NCBI GenBank assembly: GCA_019915135.1
Contig: JAHLMK010000018.1
Coordinates: 1,116,001-1,180,000, forward strand
Reading direction: 5' to 3'
Source of the DNA: Strobilurus pachycystidiatus
Lineage: Eukaryota > Basidiomycota > Agaricomycetes > Agaricales > Physalacriaceae
DNA: 64,000 nucleotides
Of this stretch, positions 1 to 12,859 are shown in pieces. How positions within the stretch are numbered: position 1 is the stretch's first letter; every line of letters starts with the position of its first letter. A program made the translations under genes and the position numbers. Below the pieces are notes generated by a model. The model had not been told where the DNA came from. It worked only from the letters and a program-made list of their open reading frames with translations, and ran no database searches.

Positions 1-1867
1 CACATGTTGTATCGACAAGTCGAGTAGCTCCGAGCTCTCGGAGGCCATCAACTCCATGTACCGATACTACCGCGAGGCAGAAGTTTGTTATGCTTACTTG
101 GCGGATGTGCGGACAGACCTTCGGTTTCGTGCACAAGACTTCCGTCAGTGCAGGTGGTTCACGAGGGGCTGGACGTTACAGGAGTTGTTGGCACCAGCGA
201 GTGTCATCTTCTTGGCATGGGATTGGACAGAAATCGGTACCAAGAAGAGCCTACAAAACATCATCACAAAAACTACTGGGATCCCCTCGGCTGTTCTGTT
301 TCATATGCCCGTTGAAGAGATCAGCATCGCGAAGAGAATGTCGTGGGCTGCCAGAAGGAGGACGACCCGCGTAGAGGACCAGGCGTACTCGTTGATGGGC
401 ATCTTCGGGGTCTTCATGCCGACGCTCTACGGCGAAGGATTGCATGCCTTTACCAGACTACAGGAGGAGATTTTGAAAGTATCAGACGATCAGACAATCT
501 TTGCGTGGAAGGCTCCGGAGCTGTCAGCCGAGGGCGGCGGATTACTTGCCACCAGTCCATCCTATTTTCAGGACAGTGGCGAGTACGCGCGGTTTGACTA
601 TGACGGAGACCGAAAAGCATACTCCATGACAAATTTGGGCCTCCACATTCACATGCGCCTCGTCCCTCCGATTACCAGTCGCTTCTTGCCTCCTACCAAC
701 TTCTCTGGCGAATCTCTTGCACTTCTGAACTGTCGCCGTGAAGGTGACACAAAACCGGCGCCGTTGGCCATCTACGTGAAGAGAACGGATGGGTGCCAGT
801 TCTTGAGAACGCGACGGGACACACTGGAGCTATACAAAACAGTTGGGGGAACCTTGCAGGAAATGTATTTCAATCGTAGGGATCTTGTGTCTTTTGATGC
901 CAAAGGGTCGTCGCCGTTGTATACCATACGTTGCTCCTTGCCCAAACATGGAAGTGGGGTCACCTTGGTAGAAGATCCACTGGCAGACATCCGATACCTA
1001 TCGCGCAACATCATTCAATCTATCTGGAAGCAGCCGCATCACATATCTTCAGTTCAGACCATCCTTCTGAGACACGACCAGACCAAAAGATTGTTCGTTG
1101 TCGTGCTTGGTGGCAATCGACTTTGCCCTCTCTGGTTGGATATCGTTCTCAATTTCAAAGGGGACGGGCCAGAGGATCTTTGGGATCTCAAATATTTCTA
1201 CTCCACTCACCGACTTGTGCCGGAGAGGTGTTCAGATAGATTGTTAAAGTTCCTGACAGACGACACAATCATCGCAGTGGAAGCTCGACCCATGGGCATT
1301 GGTGGCAAAAATTCACATGCGATCGACATCCGTGTCATTGATGCAAGGCAATCAAGCGTAGATTTGACCATCTATCCCAGCTTGGTTGCCCAGCATACAT
1401 TCATTGTATCTTTCGAGAAGGCAGTCGATGCTGGGTTCTCCCTATACGACACATACCCCGAGCATCTTTGCGAACGGCAGTCGGGAATGTATACCGAGGC
1501 TCGTCTTGCTATGTCCAATGTCCTCGACCCGGGCATTCTCCTTTTTAGATTCAAGGGGGGCTTGGGAAGGTTTGCTGTTGTGATGAAAGCTGTCTGGTCC
1601 GAGGATCAACGACGGATTGAACTGTGGTCGGAAATTTTGAATGCCCGGCAGCTCATCTTAGGAGGCGGTTGGCACTCCGCAAAGAGTGTCTTCCAACGGT
1701 ATTACGCCACAGACGGTATTACTAAACGCCACATGTCTGCTAATTGCACCTCCTTGGTCTGGACTAGGGGCGTGGAGAAGGGGCTTGCCTCTGTATCCTC
1801 GCACCCTGTCGCAAAAAGTCGTCACTGGCGCTGCGAGATCTCCGTCGAAAAAACGGGTGATTGCTAG
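1..1867 (+). CDS. HET-domain protein, 5' partial
   Basis: The reading frame is open from the first bases of the window and ends at the stop at 1867, so the N-terminus is missing. The visible part opens inside a HET domain (TCCIDKSS, then SEAINSMYRYY and VCYAYLADV) and continues with the conserved blocks CRWFTRGWTLQELLAP and RRTTRVEDQAYSLMGIFGV followed by MPTLYGEG. HET domains are found in fungal non-self recognition and regulated cell-death proteins; basidiomycete genomes carry many whose partners are unknown. About 450 residues follow the HET block. I see no NACHT, WD40 or ankyrin motif in them, so this is probably the HET plus unassigned C-terminus architecture. No intron is needed in the visible part. 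An ATG at 56 is internal to the domain and is unlikely to be the start. Confidence 0.85.
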   Translation, partial: TCCIDKSSSSELSEAINSMYRYYREAEVCYAYLADVRTDLRFRAQDFRQCRWFTRGWTLQELLAPASVIFLAWDWTEIGTKKSLQNIITKTTGIPSAVLFHMPVEEISIAKRMSWAARRRTTRVEDQAYSLMGIFGVFMPTLYGEGLHAFTRLQEEILKVSDDQTIFAWKAPELSAEGGGLLATSPSYFQDSGEYARFDYDGDRKAYSMTNLGLHIHMRLVPPITSRFLPPTNFSGESLALLNCRREGDTKPAPLAIYVKRTDGCQFLRTRRDTLELYKTVGGTLQEMYFNRRDLVSFDAKGSSPLYTIRCSLPKHGSGVTLVEDPLADIRYLSRNIIQSIWKQPHHISSVQTILLRHDQTKRLFVVVLGGNRLCPLWLDIVLNFKGDGPEDLWDLKYFYSTHRLVPERCSDRLLKFLTDDTIIAVEARPMGIGGKNSHAIDIRVIDARQSSVDLTIYPSLVAQHTFIVSFEKAVDAGFSLYDTYPEHLCERQSGMYTEARLAMSNVLDPGILLFRFKGGLGRFAVVMKAVWSEDQRRIELWSEILNARQLILGGGWHSAKSVFQRYYATDGITKRHMSANCTSLVWTRGVEKGLASVSSHPVAKSRHWRCEISVEKTGDC

Positions 1868-2311
1868 GAGCACTTCAGATTCTTACGAGCCCATTGAGAC
1901 TGTGTATGTGTATATCTGCTTGTACTTGTCCTTGTACCAGATTTGAAAGTAAGTACTTAAGTGATTTGTGATAAGCCTTCGTGGGTAATGTGATCATGGA
2001 TACGAGCTTGACGGCGGTGCAATCCGTGGCTAAAACATAGCATCTCTGACCCAAAACGATATCGCGCGCGACGGCTTCCTCTGCCCTGAAAATTTGTACA
2101 AAACTCAGACATATACTCGAGTATGGTCGGAATGTCACTGACAAAATGCCCAAAATCATGCACTTTGTATCGGAGAAGCTTGTCAGGCTTCATTCTCCGA
2201 AAGTTTGACATTCGCGATGCTACTGAGAGTCTGAGGTCCCCTGATGCCACGTTCTGACTCTGTGTGTGCTCGAAATCGTGTTCTCCTAGCTTTGGCTCGA
2301 AGGAACGCATA
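1868..2311. other. Intergenic, HET 3' end to CDC123 3' end
   Basis: This is a convergent spacer between the HET gene and CDC123. A 121-codon minus-strand frame begins inside the CDC123 C-terminus and crosses it, but I recognise no domain in it. No RNA gene or repeat was seen. Confidence 0.5.
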
Positions 2312-3525
2312 TTATTGGTCATCCTGTAAACTATTCTTCACCTCCTCCTGCCAGACTTTCGAGAACTCGTTGATATCGCGTCCGCTGGCAATGCTCAATG
2401 CTTCAAAAGGTACCATGTTATGCTGATTGGCTGGGGCATTGGCATTAGCAGCGGGATGTGCGCGGGAATCGACGACTTTCAGAACAGGGACAATCTGCTT
2501 CCCTTCGTTCTGGGCCTCGTAGATTTCCCATAATTCGTCGTACATGAATAATAACGGATCTGTGCGCGTCGCATACGGGTTGAAGTCGACGATGTGAGCG
2601 CGAGAGAGATCTCGCGTCAGTAAAAGATCGAAGGTATCTGGAAGTATTCAGGATGTGCACTGAACGCGAAGATGCAAAAAGACCAACAATTTGGGCCCCC
2701 AGCCCACTTGGGCTTGATCACATCATTCCAAAGATTTTTGACGGTCGTGGTGATCGTGTCCTGTGTCGAAGGATCGTTCCAGAACTCGTAGTAGTTCATA
2801 TCTCGTTGTGAAATGCCTGTCCAAATGAGACTTTTTACAAACACGAAGAGAAGCAACAGACCGAGAAGGATGTTGTTCCGCACGAAGCAGCGACATTCCC
2901 GTCCGCGATCGAAGGAATACCACTTCCTCAACACGAGCTCAAGTTCGTACGGGCTGTCTGAGTCACCACAGCCATCAAATACGGCTTCGTGACTCAGATC
3001 GTGGGTTATGAAGTCCGAGGATTTCAGGAGCAGATACACATCGGCAGGGGACGTGCATTTCAACGGAGATGAAGGCGGAAGAATCCATGAGGCGTCCTGT
3101 ACGGATGTGATGAGAATTTCTTGTAATTTCTGCTTGCAGAAAACTTACCTTTGGGGAGGAAAAGTTGAGTTTTGGGAAGACAGCGCCATATTCAGCGATG
3201 GCAGCTCTGATACGTTCATCCAGTTCAGGGAAAGCGTATTTCTTGGTTTCTTCTGCGTCCTCATCATCATCGTCATCTTCCTCTTCCTCCTCATCATCAT
3301 CGTCGCTGCCTAGATAGTCATTATTTTCGAGGACCAACGAAGCAGAACGATGTCGACAGACGTGTTTTCCAGTCCAGATCCCTCTGGTACAATTACGCCG
3401 TCCGCATTGAGATATTCGACAAATTCGGTGGAAAGCGGTCGGATTATGGTCGATTTGATACTGCTAGACGCGAACGCAGGATACCAGGAGGAGAACTGGA
3501 AGGCAAGGATGTCTGAACGCGACAT
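2312..3525 (-). CDS. cdc123: Cell division cycle protein 123 (eIF2 assembly, ATP-grasp fold)
   Basis: CDC123/D123 proteins bind eIF2 gamma and promote assembly of the eIF2 heterotrimer in the cytoplasm. The start [18 protein letters not shown] is the usual family N-terminus. After it come [13 protein letters not shown], a long acidic Asp/Glu run, [36 protein letters not shown] with [20 protein letters not shown], and [16 protein letters not shown] with the final DELW block. These run in family order. Several short introns interrupt it: 3097-3148 and 2817-2861 are clear, one lies near 2605-2650 and one near 3315-3385, whose exact splice sites I could not fix. Every core block is present, so this looks like the functional copy. 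A decayed partial copy lies on the other strand at 15150-15660. The gene converges with the HET gene. Confidence 0.88.
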
Positions 3526-3917
3526 TTCAGGTAAGATGGTCATGGCTAAGAGAAAGGCGGAGGAGGAGTCCGGGCCGATCATGCGAAGGTGGAGTAATGA
3601 GTTCGAGTCCCAGCCAGCACATAGCTCGTAAATGTAGCCGGGAGCGTCTGCGTCTAGCTGGAAAAGTATATATCAAAGAACGCAATGTATGAATATTCTC
3701 GAATACAAGAATCCAGAGGTACTTCGATATGTGGCGGAATTGTACTTGATCCTATGAACTGCAATGCTCGGGCTCAGCGCTCAGCGCTCATCTGCACAGT
3801 CAGGACAGCCGATTGTAATACTGTTATACGCCCTCCATGTCCATCGTTCGTACAAGCACAGTAATAGTCCATTTGGACATAGAGAATCCAACATCTCCTT
3901 CAACACAACAACTTCCT
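3526..3917. other. Intergenic
   Basis: About 390 bases between the CDC123 start and the 3' end of the small secreted protein gene. It must hold the CDC123 promoter. A short direct repeat, gctcagcgctcagcgctc, lies near 3773-3790. Nothing else was recognised. Confidence 0.5.
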
Positions 3918-4304
3918 TCAAGCATATCGACCATCGCAATAAGCATCCCCATCAATCCCATCGAAGCAAAGCTGATTCTGATCCTCGCAGCTCGTAACAA
4001 AGCCCAAGCTCTCATAGCCATCAACATCGACCTTGCATGTCAACACCGACTGCAGCACCTCATTCCGCAACATGCCTCTGTGCGCCGAAAGGACTTGGTT
4101 GATCTGCGGTATATAGTCATCTAACCTGTGAGTGTGAGAACCACACCACATATCATCGCGCTATGGACACTTGCCTGGGTTCTCCTTGTTGAGCGTCAAG
4201 CCACAGTACGTCGCACCCGGAGTGCATGTCCATACATCCCCGAGCACGCAATGGATTAGAGCGGCGAAGATCACGACGAAGGAGCTCATTATGCCGTAGT
4301 TCAT
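3918..4304 (-). CDS. Small secreted cysteine-containing protein
   Basis: Two exons joined by one GT-AG intron (donor GTGTCC, acceptor CACAG) encode about 113 residues. The N-terminus is a plausible signal peptide: MNYGIMSSFVVIFAALIHCV followed by LGD. The mature part has the segment VWTCTPGATYCGL and further cysteines in LTCKVD, TSCEDQ, LCFDG and DAYCDG, so at least six cysteines are available for disulfides. Splicing joins the first exon at NPGK to LDDYIPQINQV in phase. A second Met (MSS) five codons in would leave a shorter signal. I do not recognise the family. Small secreted proteins of this size are common in agaricomycetes, and no function is inferred. It is tail-to-head with CDC123 on the same strand. 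Confidence 0.6.
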
Positions 4305-4627
4305 GACGAGACGCGAGAAGAAGTCGCTCGGTCAGAAATGCCCTCTCTTTATACTCAGCGGCGAGAGCGGACCTACGTCGGCGCTTGGGTTGCCCGCCAC
4401 TTGGCCACATGCTCCTGGTCATGCAGTCTGTCCGTCTCCACATCGAATCTCTCCCCGTGAAACTAGAAGATCAAAAGTTCGAAGCCAACGATTGAAGTAA
4501 TATTGAAGGCTCAATGTCATAAAATTCCAGAATCCAGTCCCTTGCGTTATTACTACATACGTGTGAGCGGGGGGAGCGCGTATAAACGTCCCAACAGCAT
4601 TGCAAAGCAGATTAATATCCAAAATAG
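4305..4627. other. Intergenic
   Basis: Spacer of 323 bases between the small secreted protein gene and the 3' end of the NDR kinase gene, both on the minus strand. It should hold the promoter of the former and the terminator of the latter. I see no further element. Confidence 0.5.
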
Positions 4628-6565
<1,938 letters not shown>

Positions 6566-6804
6566 GGCTGGGAGTCGTGGTCAAGCGAGAGGCGCGCAGA
6601 TCGGGCGGGGAAGCGGGTGGATGGCGGGCTGTTCGTGGTCGACGTGGGCCAATTCGGGCCAGCGAACGATGGACGACAAGGACTTCAAATAGAGTGATGA
6701 ATGTTGCTATGTAGAGTGCTTGAGTGGGCACTTAGTACCTGATAATATTTACGAAATTAAATGATAACACTGGCGACCCTGAGCCGTCCTTCCCTTCGAC
6801 AGCC
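6566..6804. promoter_or_regulatory. Divergent promoter, NDR kinase / Clr2-like
   Basis: 239 bases separate the start codons of two divergent genes, so both 5' UTRs and promoters must lie here. An AT-rich stretch near 6740-6768 (gataatatttacgaaattaa) sits about 40-60 bases before the Clr2-like start. No canonical TATA box was assigned. Confidence 0.5.
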
Positions 6805-9182
6805 ATGGTGCGCAACATTGGCAAGAACTACGCGCTGCCGGCCGGCGCCCTGTATGCGACCATCCCGCGCTCGGACGGCCACTCAAGCACGTGGCCCAGA
6901 CAGACGGTCGAGGAGGTGGACAGCGACGGCTGCGTGAACTGGATGAAGCGACTCGACGGCGCCGAGCCGGGCTCTATCAAATGGCGCCTCACACTCGGCA
7001 TGGGCCTCGCCGCCCACTTCCACTGGGAAGGCGACCGTAAGCATATCCCAGCCCGGTCGCGGTCGCCGCCATAGTGACACGCTTCACAGCGGACAAGTGG
7101 GTGCTCAAGGACTGGCCAAACGGCTATGCCCTCTTCGATCACCACAAGGGCAAAGTCGACAGTCCCCGCCATGATCTCTACCTCTACGGTGCGCGTCTCC
7201 CCAAACCCACACCGCAAGACAGCCGCACTCAGAACCCCCTAGGTCACAAAGCCAAATTCCGCTCCCCCGCCGAGTTCCTCCCGCACGCCATCTGGCTGTC
7301 GGCAGACGAGGCCGTGCGCCAGCCGTGCAAGTGCAAGTACTGCACAGGCAACACCCAGCGCGAAATCACGCACGAGATGCGCGAGACAGGTATCTACACC
7401 GCAACTCACGCCTTCACCCCTCGTCCTGGCGCGCGCCGCACGCAACAGCCAAAGAAGAAACCCATCATTCATGACATCGGCCTCCATGCATCCGTCCAGA
7501 AGGTTCCCAAAGTTGGCCGTTCCGCCGCGGTCCTCAAGTCTCCCATGGTTGTCGAACGAAACAGTGATCTCCGCGCGTCAACATTCCCATCAAGCTCGAA
7601 TATGAAGAGATGGCATCGAGAACAAGAACTTGTGTGGGCAGCACTGCTGCCACCCATCACCGGTGCAGAGGAGCATCAATGCATAAAGTTCTGGCCTGGT
7701 ATTGTTCGAGAACTGAAGGTAGAGAAAATAACAGTGCGGAAATCACCACCTCTTTCTCCCTCGACCAATGGCGCCTTGTCTGGCGAAGATGCAAGGAACG
7801 GAAACTCTGAGTCGATAGTTCAAGGCGAACGCGCGCCGCCGCCCTGGTCCGTCGTCGAAAAACAAAAGTATCGGATCCACCTTCTTGGAGTCTCTACTAC
7901 GTGCCTTCTCTCTGAAGACCACGTCCTACCATATCAGGGCTACGCCCAGCCCAGTCAACTTCTTGATGCCCTTCAAGCAATTCACCCTTCTGAATATGCC
8001 ATGGACGGCAATGTATCCTCCTTTGATCCTGCATCTCCGGACGCTACATGGAACAGTGCCCTATCACCTTATATTCTCGCCATACAAATAGCGGGAGCTC
8101 TATCATCTTATTGGAATTTGACAGACGAATGGGAAGTCAAAGTCTCGCTTCCCAGCTCCTCATCCGCATCAGCACCACCCGCCGCCAAACCTCCCCCTCA
8201 AAACTCCCTGACTGAAGCCATGAATCAGGCCCACCTCCTAAACTCCTCTTCTGCATCTGCAGGACCCTCCAACGGCGCGTATCGCAACGTCACTGCACCC
8301 CGAAAAGATCTTTCCGAAACAGAGACCAGCCGGGCTGCCAGGCGGGCGTTGGGTGAGCCGTCGACGACGATACCTCACTTCCAAGGGATGTGGTGGGGTG
8401 GGGAACGAATATGGACCGACGAGCTGATTCGACTCAAGGCGCCGCGGCGGTGTTTCGCTCCAGAAGGCACTGAGACGATCTACCCGCCTGCCCCGCCAGG
8501 GCCTAAAAGCCTCGAACAACTCGCTGCGCAGGGTCGGGATCCGACGGTGCATGGCGCTGGTCTGCGAGGAATGTTCTTGTTGGTGCAGAGGATCTTTGTG
8601 GTGGAGGTTGTGGAGCCTGGGATCAAGAAGAAGGAGACGCGCGTGTCGGGGATGTTGTATGAGTTGGCGGATGAGGACTGGGTTGATGCCCAGGCTGCGC
8701 CACCAGAGGCAAGTGAGAGTAATGGCGCGACGGCGAGCTTGAACGGGCTGAAGATCCCGAAAATCTCGGACGGGCTGTCTCATCCACCGCTGTCGACCCG
8801 ATTACCGCCATCTCCCCAGGGCTTTCGATTTAGGCCTATCCTCAAGCCGGGCCACGAAGCAGTCTTGTCGCTCACGATGGTCAGTGGGAGGTACTATCCT
8901 CGAGTCCTTGAGCATCCGCTGCTATCTCCCTCGGTGGAACATATGTTGGAACAAGGGACCGAGCATGAAGGACATTTGCTTTGGGCACTGGAAGGACTGT
9001 CGTCGGGTGTATTGAACGCGGTGGAACCCATCCGGTACATGCCCAGTCGGACGAAGATGATTGAGGGGGCGGACACGGCGGCGCGAGATCAGTTGAAGTT
9101 GTTTTTTGGAGAGAAGTTGGCGGAAGTCAAGGAGGAGGTGCCACCATTGCCAGTGGGCGAGGCGATGGATGTTGATGGGTAG
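6805..9182 (+). CDS. clr2: Clr2-like transcriptional silencing protein (cryptic loci regulator 2)
   Basis: In fission yeast Clr2 is a subunit of SHREC, the Snf2/HDAC repressor complex of heterochromatin. Exon 1 is 6805-7036 and exon 2 starts at 7090. The GT-AG intron joins WEGD to DKWVLKDWPNGYALF in phase, giving about 774 residues. Exon 1 carries CVNWMKRLDG. Exon 2 carries the family signature LYLYGARL, then FRSPAEFLPHAIWLS and CKCKYC, which matches the Clr2 N-terminal region. A second conserved zone starts at PHFQGMWWGGERIWTDELIRL, with GLRGMFLLVQRIFVVEVV and VSGMLYELADEDW, as in the C-terminal Clr2 domain. An acidic, poorly conserved linker lies between. I see no helicase or HDAC motif, as expected for this scaffold subunit. 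Confidence 0.8.
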
Positions 9183-9555
9183 TTGTATCTATTTCTTGTA
9201 TATGCCGGCTTGTTGTACAAAGAACTACGCGTCATTAGGCGTGATGTCTGTCGGGATTGAACAGTGCGACATCAAGAGATGGGAATAGAGAGCCGGTGGC
9301 AGTCATGCAACATGTGCAGCGTGAGAATCTGTCCACCTTTCAGCTCTCGTCCGTCATCGTCGTTGACCGCGACGACAGAGGTCCGCCGTTGTCTCGGTCG
9401 CATCGTTTTACGAGTCCTTATACCCCTTGTAACGACTTTGTGGACAGTGGCAACGACCTCGGCGGCTTCTCGATTCTCTCTTCATTCCCGACGCCAGCAA
9501 ACGCCTTTTCCAATCAGCACTTTCTCTCATTTTGTCTCCGTTTATCCTACACGAT
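9183..9555. other. Intergenic
   Basis: 373 bases between the Clr2-like stop and the Kar9-like start, both on the plus strand. Pyrimidine-rich tracts near 9475-9550 (ctctcttcattccc and similar) precede the Kar9-like ATG, as is usual for fungal 5' leaders. Nothing else was recognised. Confidence 0.5.
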
Positions 9556-12326
9556 ATGTCTTCTTCCGTCATCGTCTCGCCGCCTATGTCTACATCGTCC
9601 TCCTATGCTAATATCGATAATGGTCCCACGGCGTCCACGTCAACCCTCTCGCTCGCCTCCGCCCCCGCCAACGACACGGCGGATCAAGGTGCCCTCCGCA
9701 GCCTAATGTATTATCTTACACATCGTATTCAACGCGTTTCCCCGCAGAAAACGTCACGTCAAAGCCTAAGCGTGCTTCGCCAAAGAAGGAGGGCAAGCGG
9801 AAGAGCGAGGATGATCAGTGCGTCGCCCGTCTCTGCCCAACGATGATGTTCTTACTGCGAATTAGCTCCGCGCTCCTGCCCGCCCTCGTCGTCTCGTCGC
9901 AGATGACCGCCACGTCCCTCGCCATCGCCGACATTCAGGCCCGGATATTCTGTGCGTGCCCCGTCCGTCCGTCCCGTCCGTGCCCCCCGCTCACAGCGTC
10001 GCGCCAGCCATACAAGAGCTCCGCCATAAATCGCAGGAATCCGGCGACACGACCGGCACCACCAACACGATCGACCAGTCGCTGATGGCGCTCGACGAGA
10101 AGCTCGAGAGCCTCGCCCGGGACATGAAGGCCATCGGCGACGCGATGGAGCCGCTCATGCAGCAGTCGCAGACGCCGACGTTCGCCCCGGACGGCGCCGC
10201 GAGCGAGTCGGCGATGATGCTGCGCAAGCACGCCACGCTCGTCGCCGACTGGGAGGGCGTGCAGGACGAGTCGGACACCCTCCGCGAGGAGCTCAAGGAG
10301 GACAAGTGGCTGACCGTCTTCCGCACAGTCACGGATCAGGCGGATGGCATGATGTCCAGCCTCGAGAAGGCCGTCAACCGCTGCCAGGATTTCATCTCCA
10401 CTGTCTACCGCCACAGCACGGAGGACGCGTTCTCCCACGGCAACGGCGCCTCGCCGAATGTCGACCTCTTCAATTCCCTTCTGGACTCTTTCGAAGCGAA
10501 GAAGAAGTATGTCAAGCTTATCCTTTTACACGCGACAGCTAACGCCGCGGCAGACACTATATGCCAGCAACATCCAAGGTCCTCTCCATCATCGACAAGG
10601 GCGTCCGGGACCGCGTCACCAAGAACGGAGAAACCCTGCGAAGACACGCCGAATCTGCCCAAAGATGGCGGAACTTGCGCGAGCGTATCACTCGGATAGA
10701 CACTGATATGGAAGCAGTGCGGAAATATCTTCTCACAGGCGACACTCCCAGCGAGAACGGCTCCAGCAACTCGGGAACCGCATCCACGCACAATGGTTAC
10801 CTGGTCACCCCTCCCAACGGGACTGGGACGCGGACGTCTCGGGCTCCCAGCTCTGCAAGCACTCTCTCTCGCTCGATATCACCCTTCAGGAAGCTGGCCA
10901 GGAAGATCAAGGGTACGACGCGACAGTCCCTGGCTCCCGTCACGCCGCTATCTGTCAATAAGCGCAACGGCGCGCGCACACCATCTTCCGAACCCGCACC
11001 CACGCTTCGGAAGCATAGCACATCTTTCTTCAACACGATGCGTCCCCAGCCCACGACGCCGACTACCCCAGACCGACCTGGACATAAGCACAGTTACAGT
11101 GCAGCGCCTGACACCTCTCCACGCTTAACATCCAAGTTTGATAGTAGTAGCAGACGCGGACCGCCAAAGATACCTTGGAATAGTTCAACAAAGGTCGAGG
11201 TTGATGTTCATACGCTCAAAGGGACGCCCAGTAAACGGTCGCCCTCTGCGGCTGGGATGTACGGTGATGTGCCTCCTCCAATACCCGGAAGACGAAGTAT
11301 ATCTCGTGCTTCTATGACTTCTTCTCGACCGTTTTCACCGATGACATCTACCGCATCCTATACCTCTTCCCACCATCCTCCTCCTATGCCTTCCTTCCGG
11401 CCGCCATCACGCGCTCAGACACCATCACGGTCGTACACTCCTGCTGCACCTACAACACCAAGAGCACGACCAAGAACTCCCAGTCATATACCTGCTCCTA
11501 CTCCGAAGTTGTTCTTGGGATCGGCAGGAGATGACGACGAAGAATATTTCACTTTGAAGCAACGAGCACTATCACCCACATTCTCTACCTCTGGGGCCAG
11601 TGCATCTGGTTCTGGTGGTCTGGCTCATCCCCCCAGGCCGCCAAGTCGATCAATGATCCCGGTACCCACTGTTCATCTATCATCTCCATCGCGTCCGTCT
11701 ACCTCCCTGTCTACCTATGGACGCTCTGAGAGCCCTACCATGGCATTCCGAATGACAGCTGCGCGCGCACAAACCCCCGAGTCGACACTTCGAACTCGGG
11801 CGCAGCAAGTGCCGGTTTATCAAGGCGGTACGGTCGGCCGTGCCTCAGGCCGGCCGTCTATACAGAAACTGCCGCCATCCAGCTTCCGGGATGGGAACAG
11901 CCGAACGCCATCCAGGCCAGGCTCTCGAAATGGATCGTATACGCCGTTAGAATATCCTCTCCATGAATACACCCCTGGGAACCCGAAGGACCCTCTTGAT
12001 GTCGAGGTTGGAGCTGTTGTGAATTCGATCGCGCACGGCTTCATGGTGGAACGCATCGACCCTCCACTGAAGAAATTACCCAAAGACGGCGAGGAGATCA
12101 AGGCGCAATACGCGTTCTCGAATCAGCTGAGCAAGAAGATTGTGACGTGCCGGTTGACCACGATGACCAGGATCAGCAAAGACGCGACCACCACGACGAA
12201 GAAGGTTATGTGTCGTGTTGGCGGAGGTGTGTTTCTTGACGTATCTAATCTGGAACGTGTTTTAATCGATCGATAGGCTGGCAGGATCTGAATATGTTCA
12301 TCTTGAACCGCCAGGCTGGCATGTAG
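9556..12326 (+). CDS. kar9: Kar9-like cortical/microtubule linker with C-terminal GAR (GAS2) domain
   Basis: Kar9-type proteins bind EB1 (Bim1) at microtubule plus ends and help orient spindles and move nuclei. The start MSSSVIVSPPMSTSSS leads through several small exons into a helical, coiled-coil-like region (MALDEKLESLARDMKAIGDA, LVADWEGVQDESDTLREEL, FRTVTDQADGMMSSLEKAV, SKVLSIIDKGVRDRV). A long Ser/Pro/Arg-rich basic tail follows. It holds two SxIP EB1-binding motifs, TPSHIPAPTPK and RSMIPVP, both beside basic residues. The C-terminus is a GAR domain: DVEVGAVVNSIAHGFMVERI, YAFSNQLSKKIVTCRL, and CRVGGG joined across a short intron to WQDLNMFILNRQ just before the stop at 12324-12326. The intron before HYMPATSKV and the one in the GAR domain both restore frame. 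GAR domains bind microtubules. The Kar9 assignment rests on architecture more than residue identity. Confidence 0.78.
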
Positions 12327-12859
12327 CTTTGAGGGTTCGTTTCAATTTCCGTGGAGGGTCAGTGGGGGTCCCAACGTTGCATAGGCGGAAGCAGTTGTGA
12401 GTACATCAGTCGTTGGCCATCATCTGTATCTGTTACGAGTCATGTCCATGTCCGTTCATCGTCGTGCTGTCCTATGGAAATATTACATTAAGATCGTTAT
12501 ACCGCTTTATAGACTAAGTCAATGTTCGACGTCGTGACGGCAGCAACTGAATGGACGCCCGTCGACAGTTTGTGGGGCGTCGGGTAAAGGTATTCAATCG
12601 AGTCCAAGCTGGAATGAAGTCCAGGGTCCAGAACATGTGCGATCCGGCCACAACACGACCTGGAGGCGACCAGCCAACACACGGTTGTCCGGCATTACCC
12701 TATCTGTTTCGATCTTCTGTCTCATACAAGGGTCCATTGCGGGGTCCATTGTGTTAGACGTAGTTCAGTGGCGGTGGCTCGAAGGCCCGAGCTGTGCCGA
12801 GAATGCTATAAAACGCAGCGGTCCTCAATCGTTACCATTTCAGCAATCCAACCTCAAAC
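12327..12859. promoter_or_regulatory. Intergenic with TATA-like box at 12807-12813
   Basis: 533 bases upstream of the TRAPPC12-like gene. TATAAAA at 12807-12813 lies 47 bases before the start codon and is followed by a short leader. No other feature was recognised. Confidence 0.5.

Noticed and set aside
1957..2322. 121-codon minus-strand frame past the CDC123 end
   Set aside because: It begins inside the CDC123 C-terminus in a different frame; no family features and no splice partner.
3590..3625. GTTCGAGTCC, like a tRNA T-loop
   Set aside because: The flanking bases do not form a T-stem or acceptor stem, and no D or anticodon arm lies upstream.
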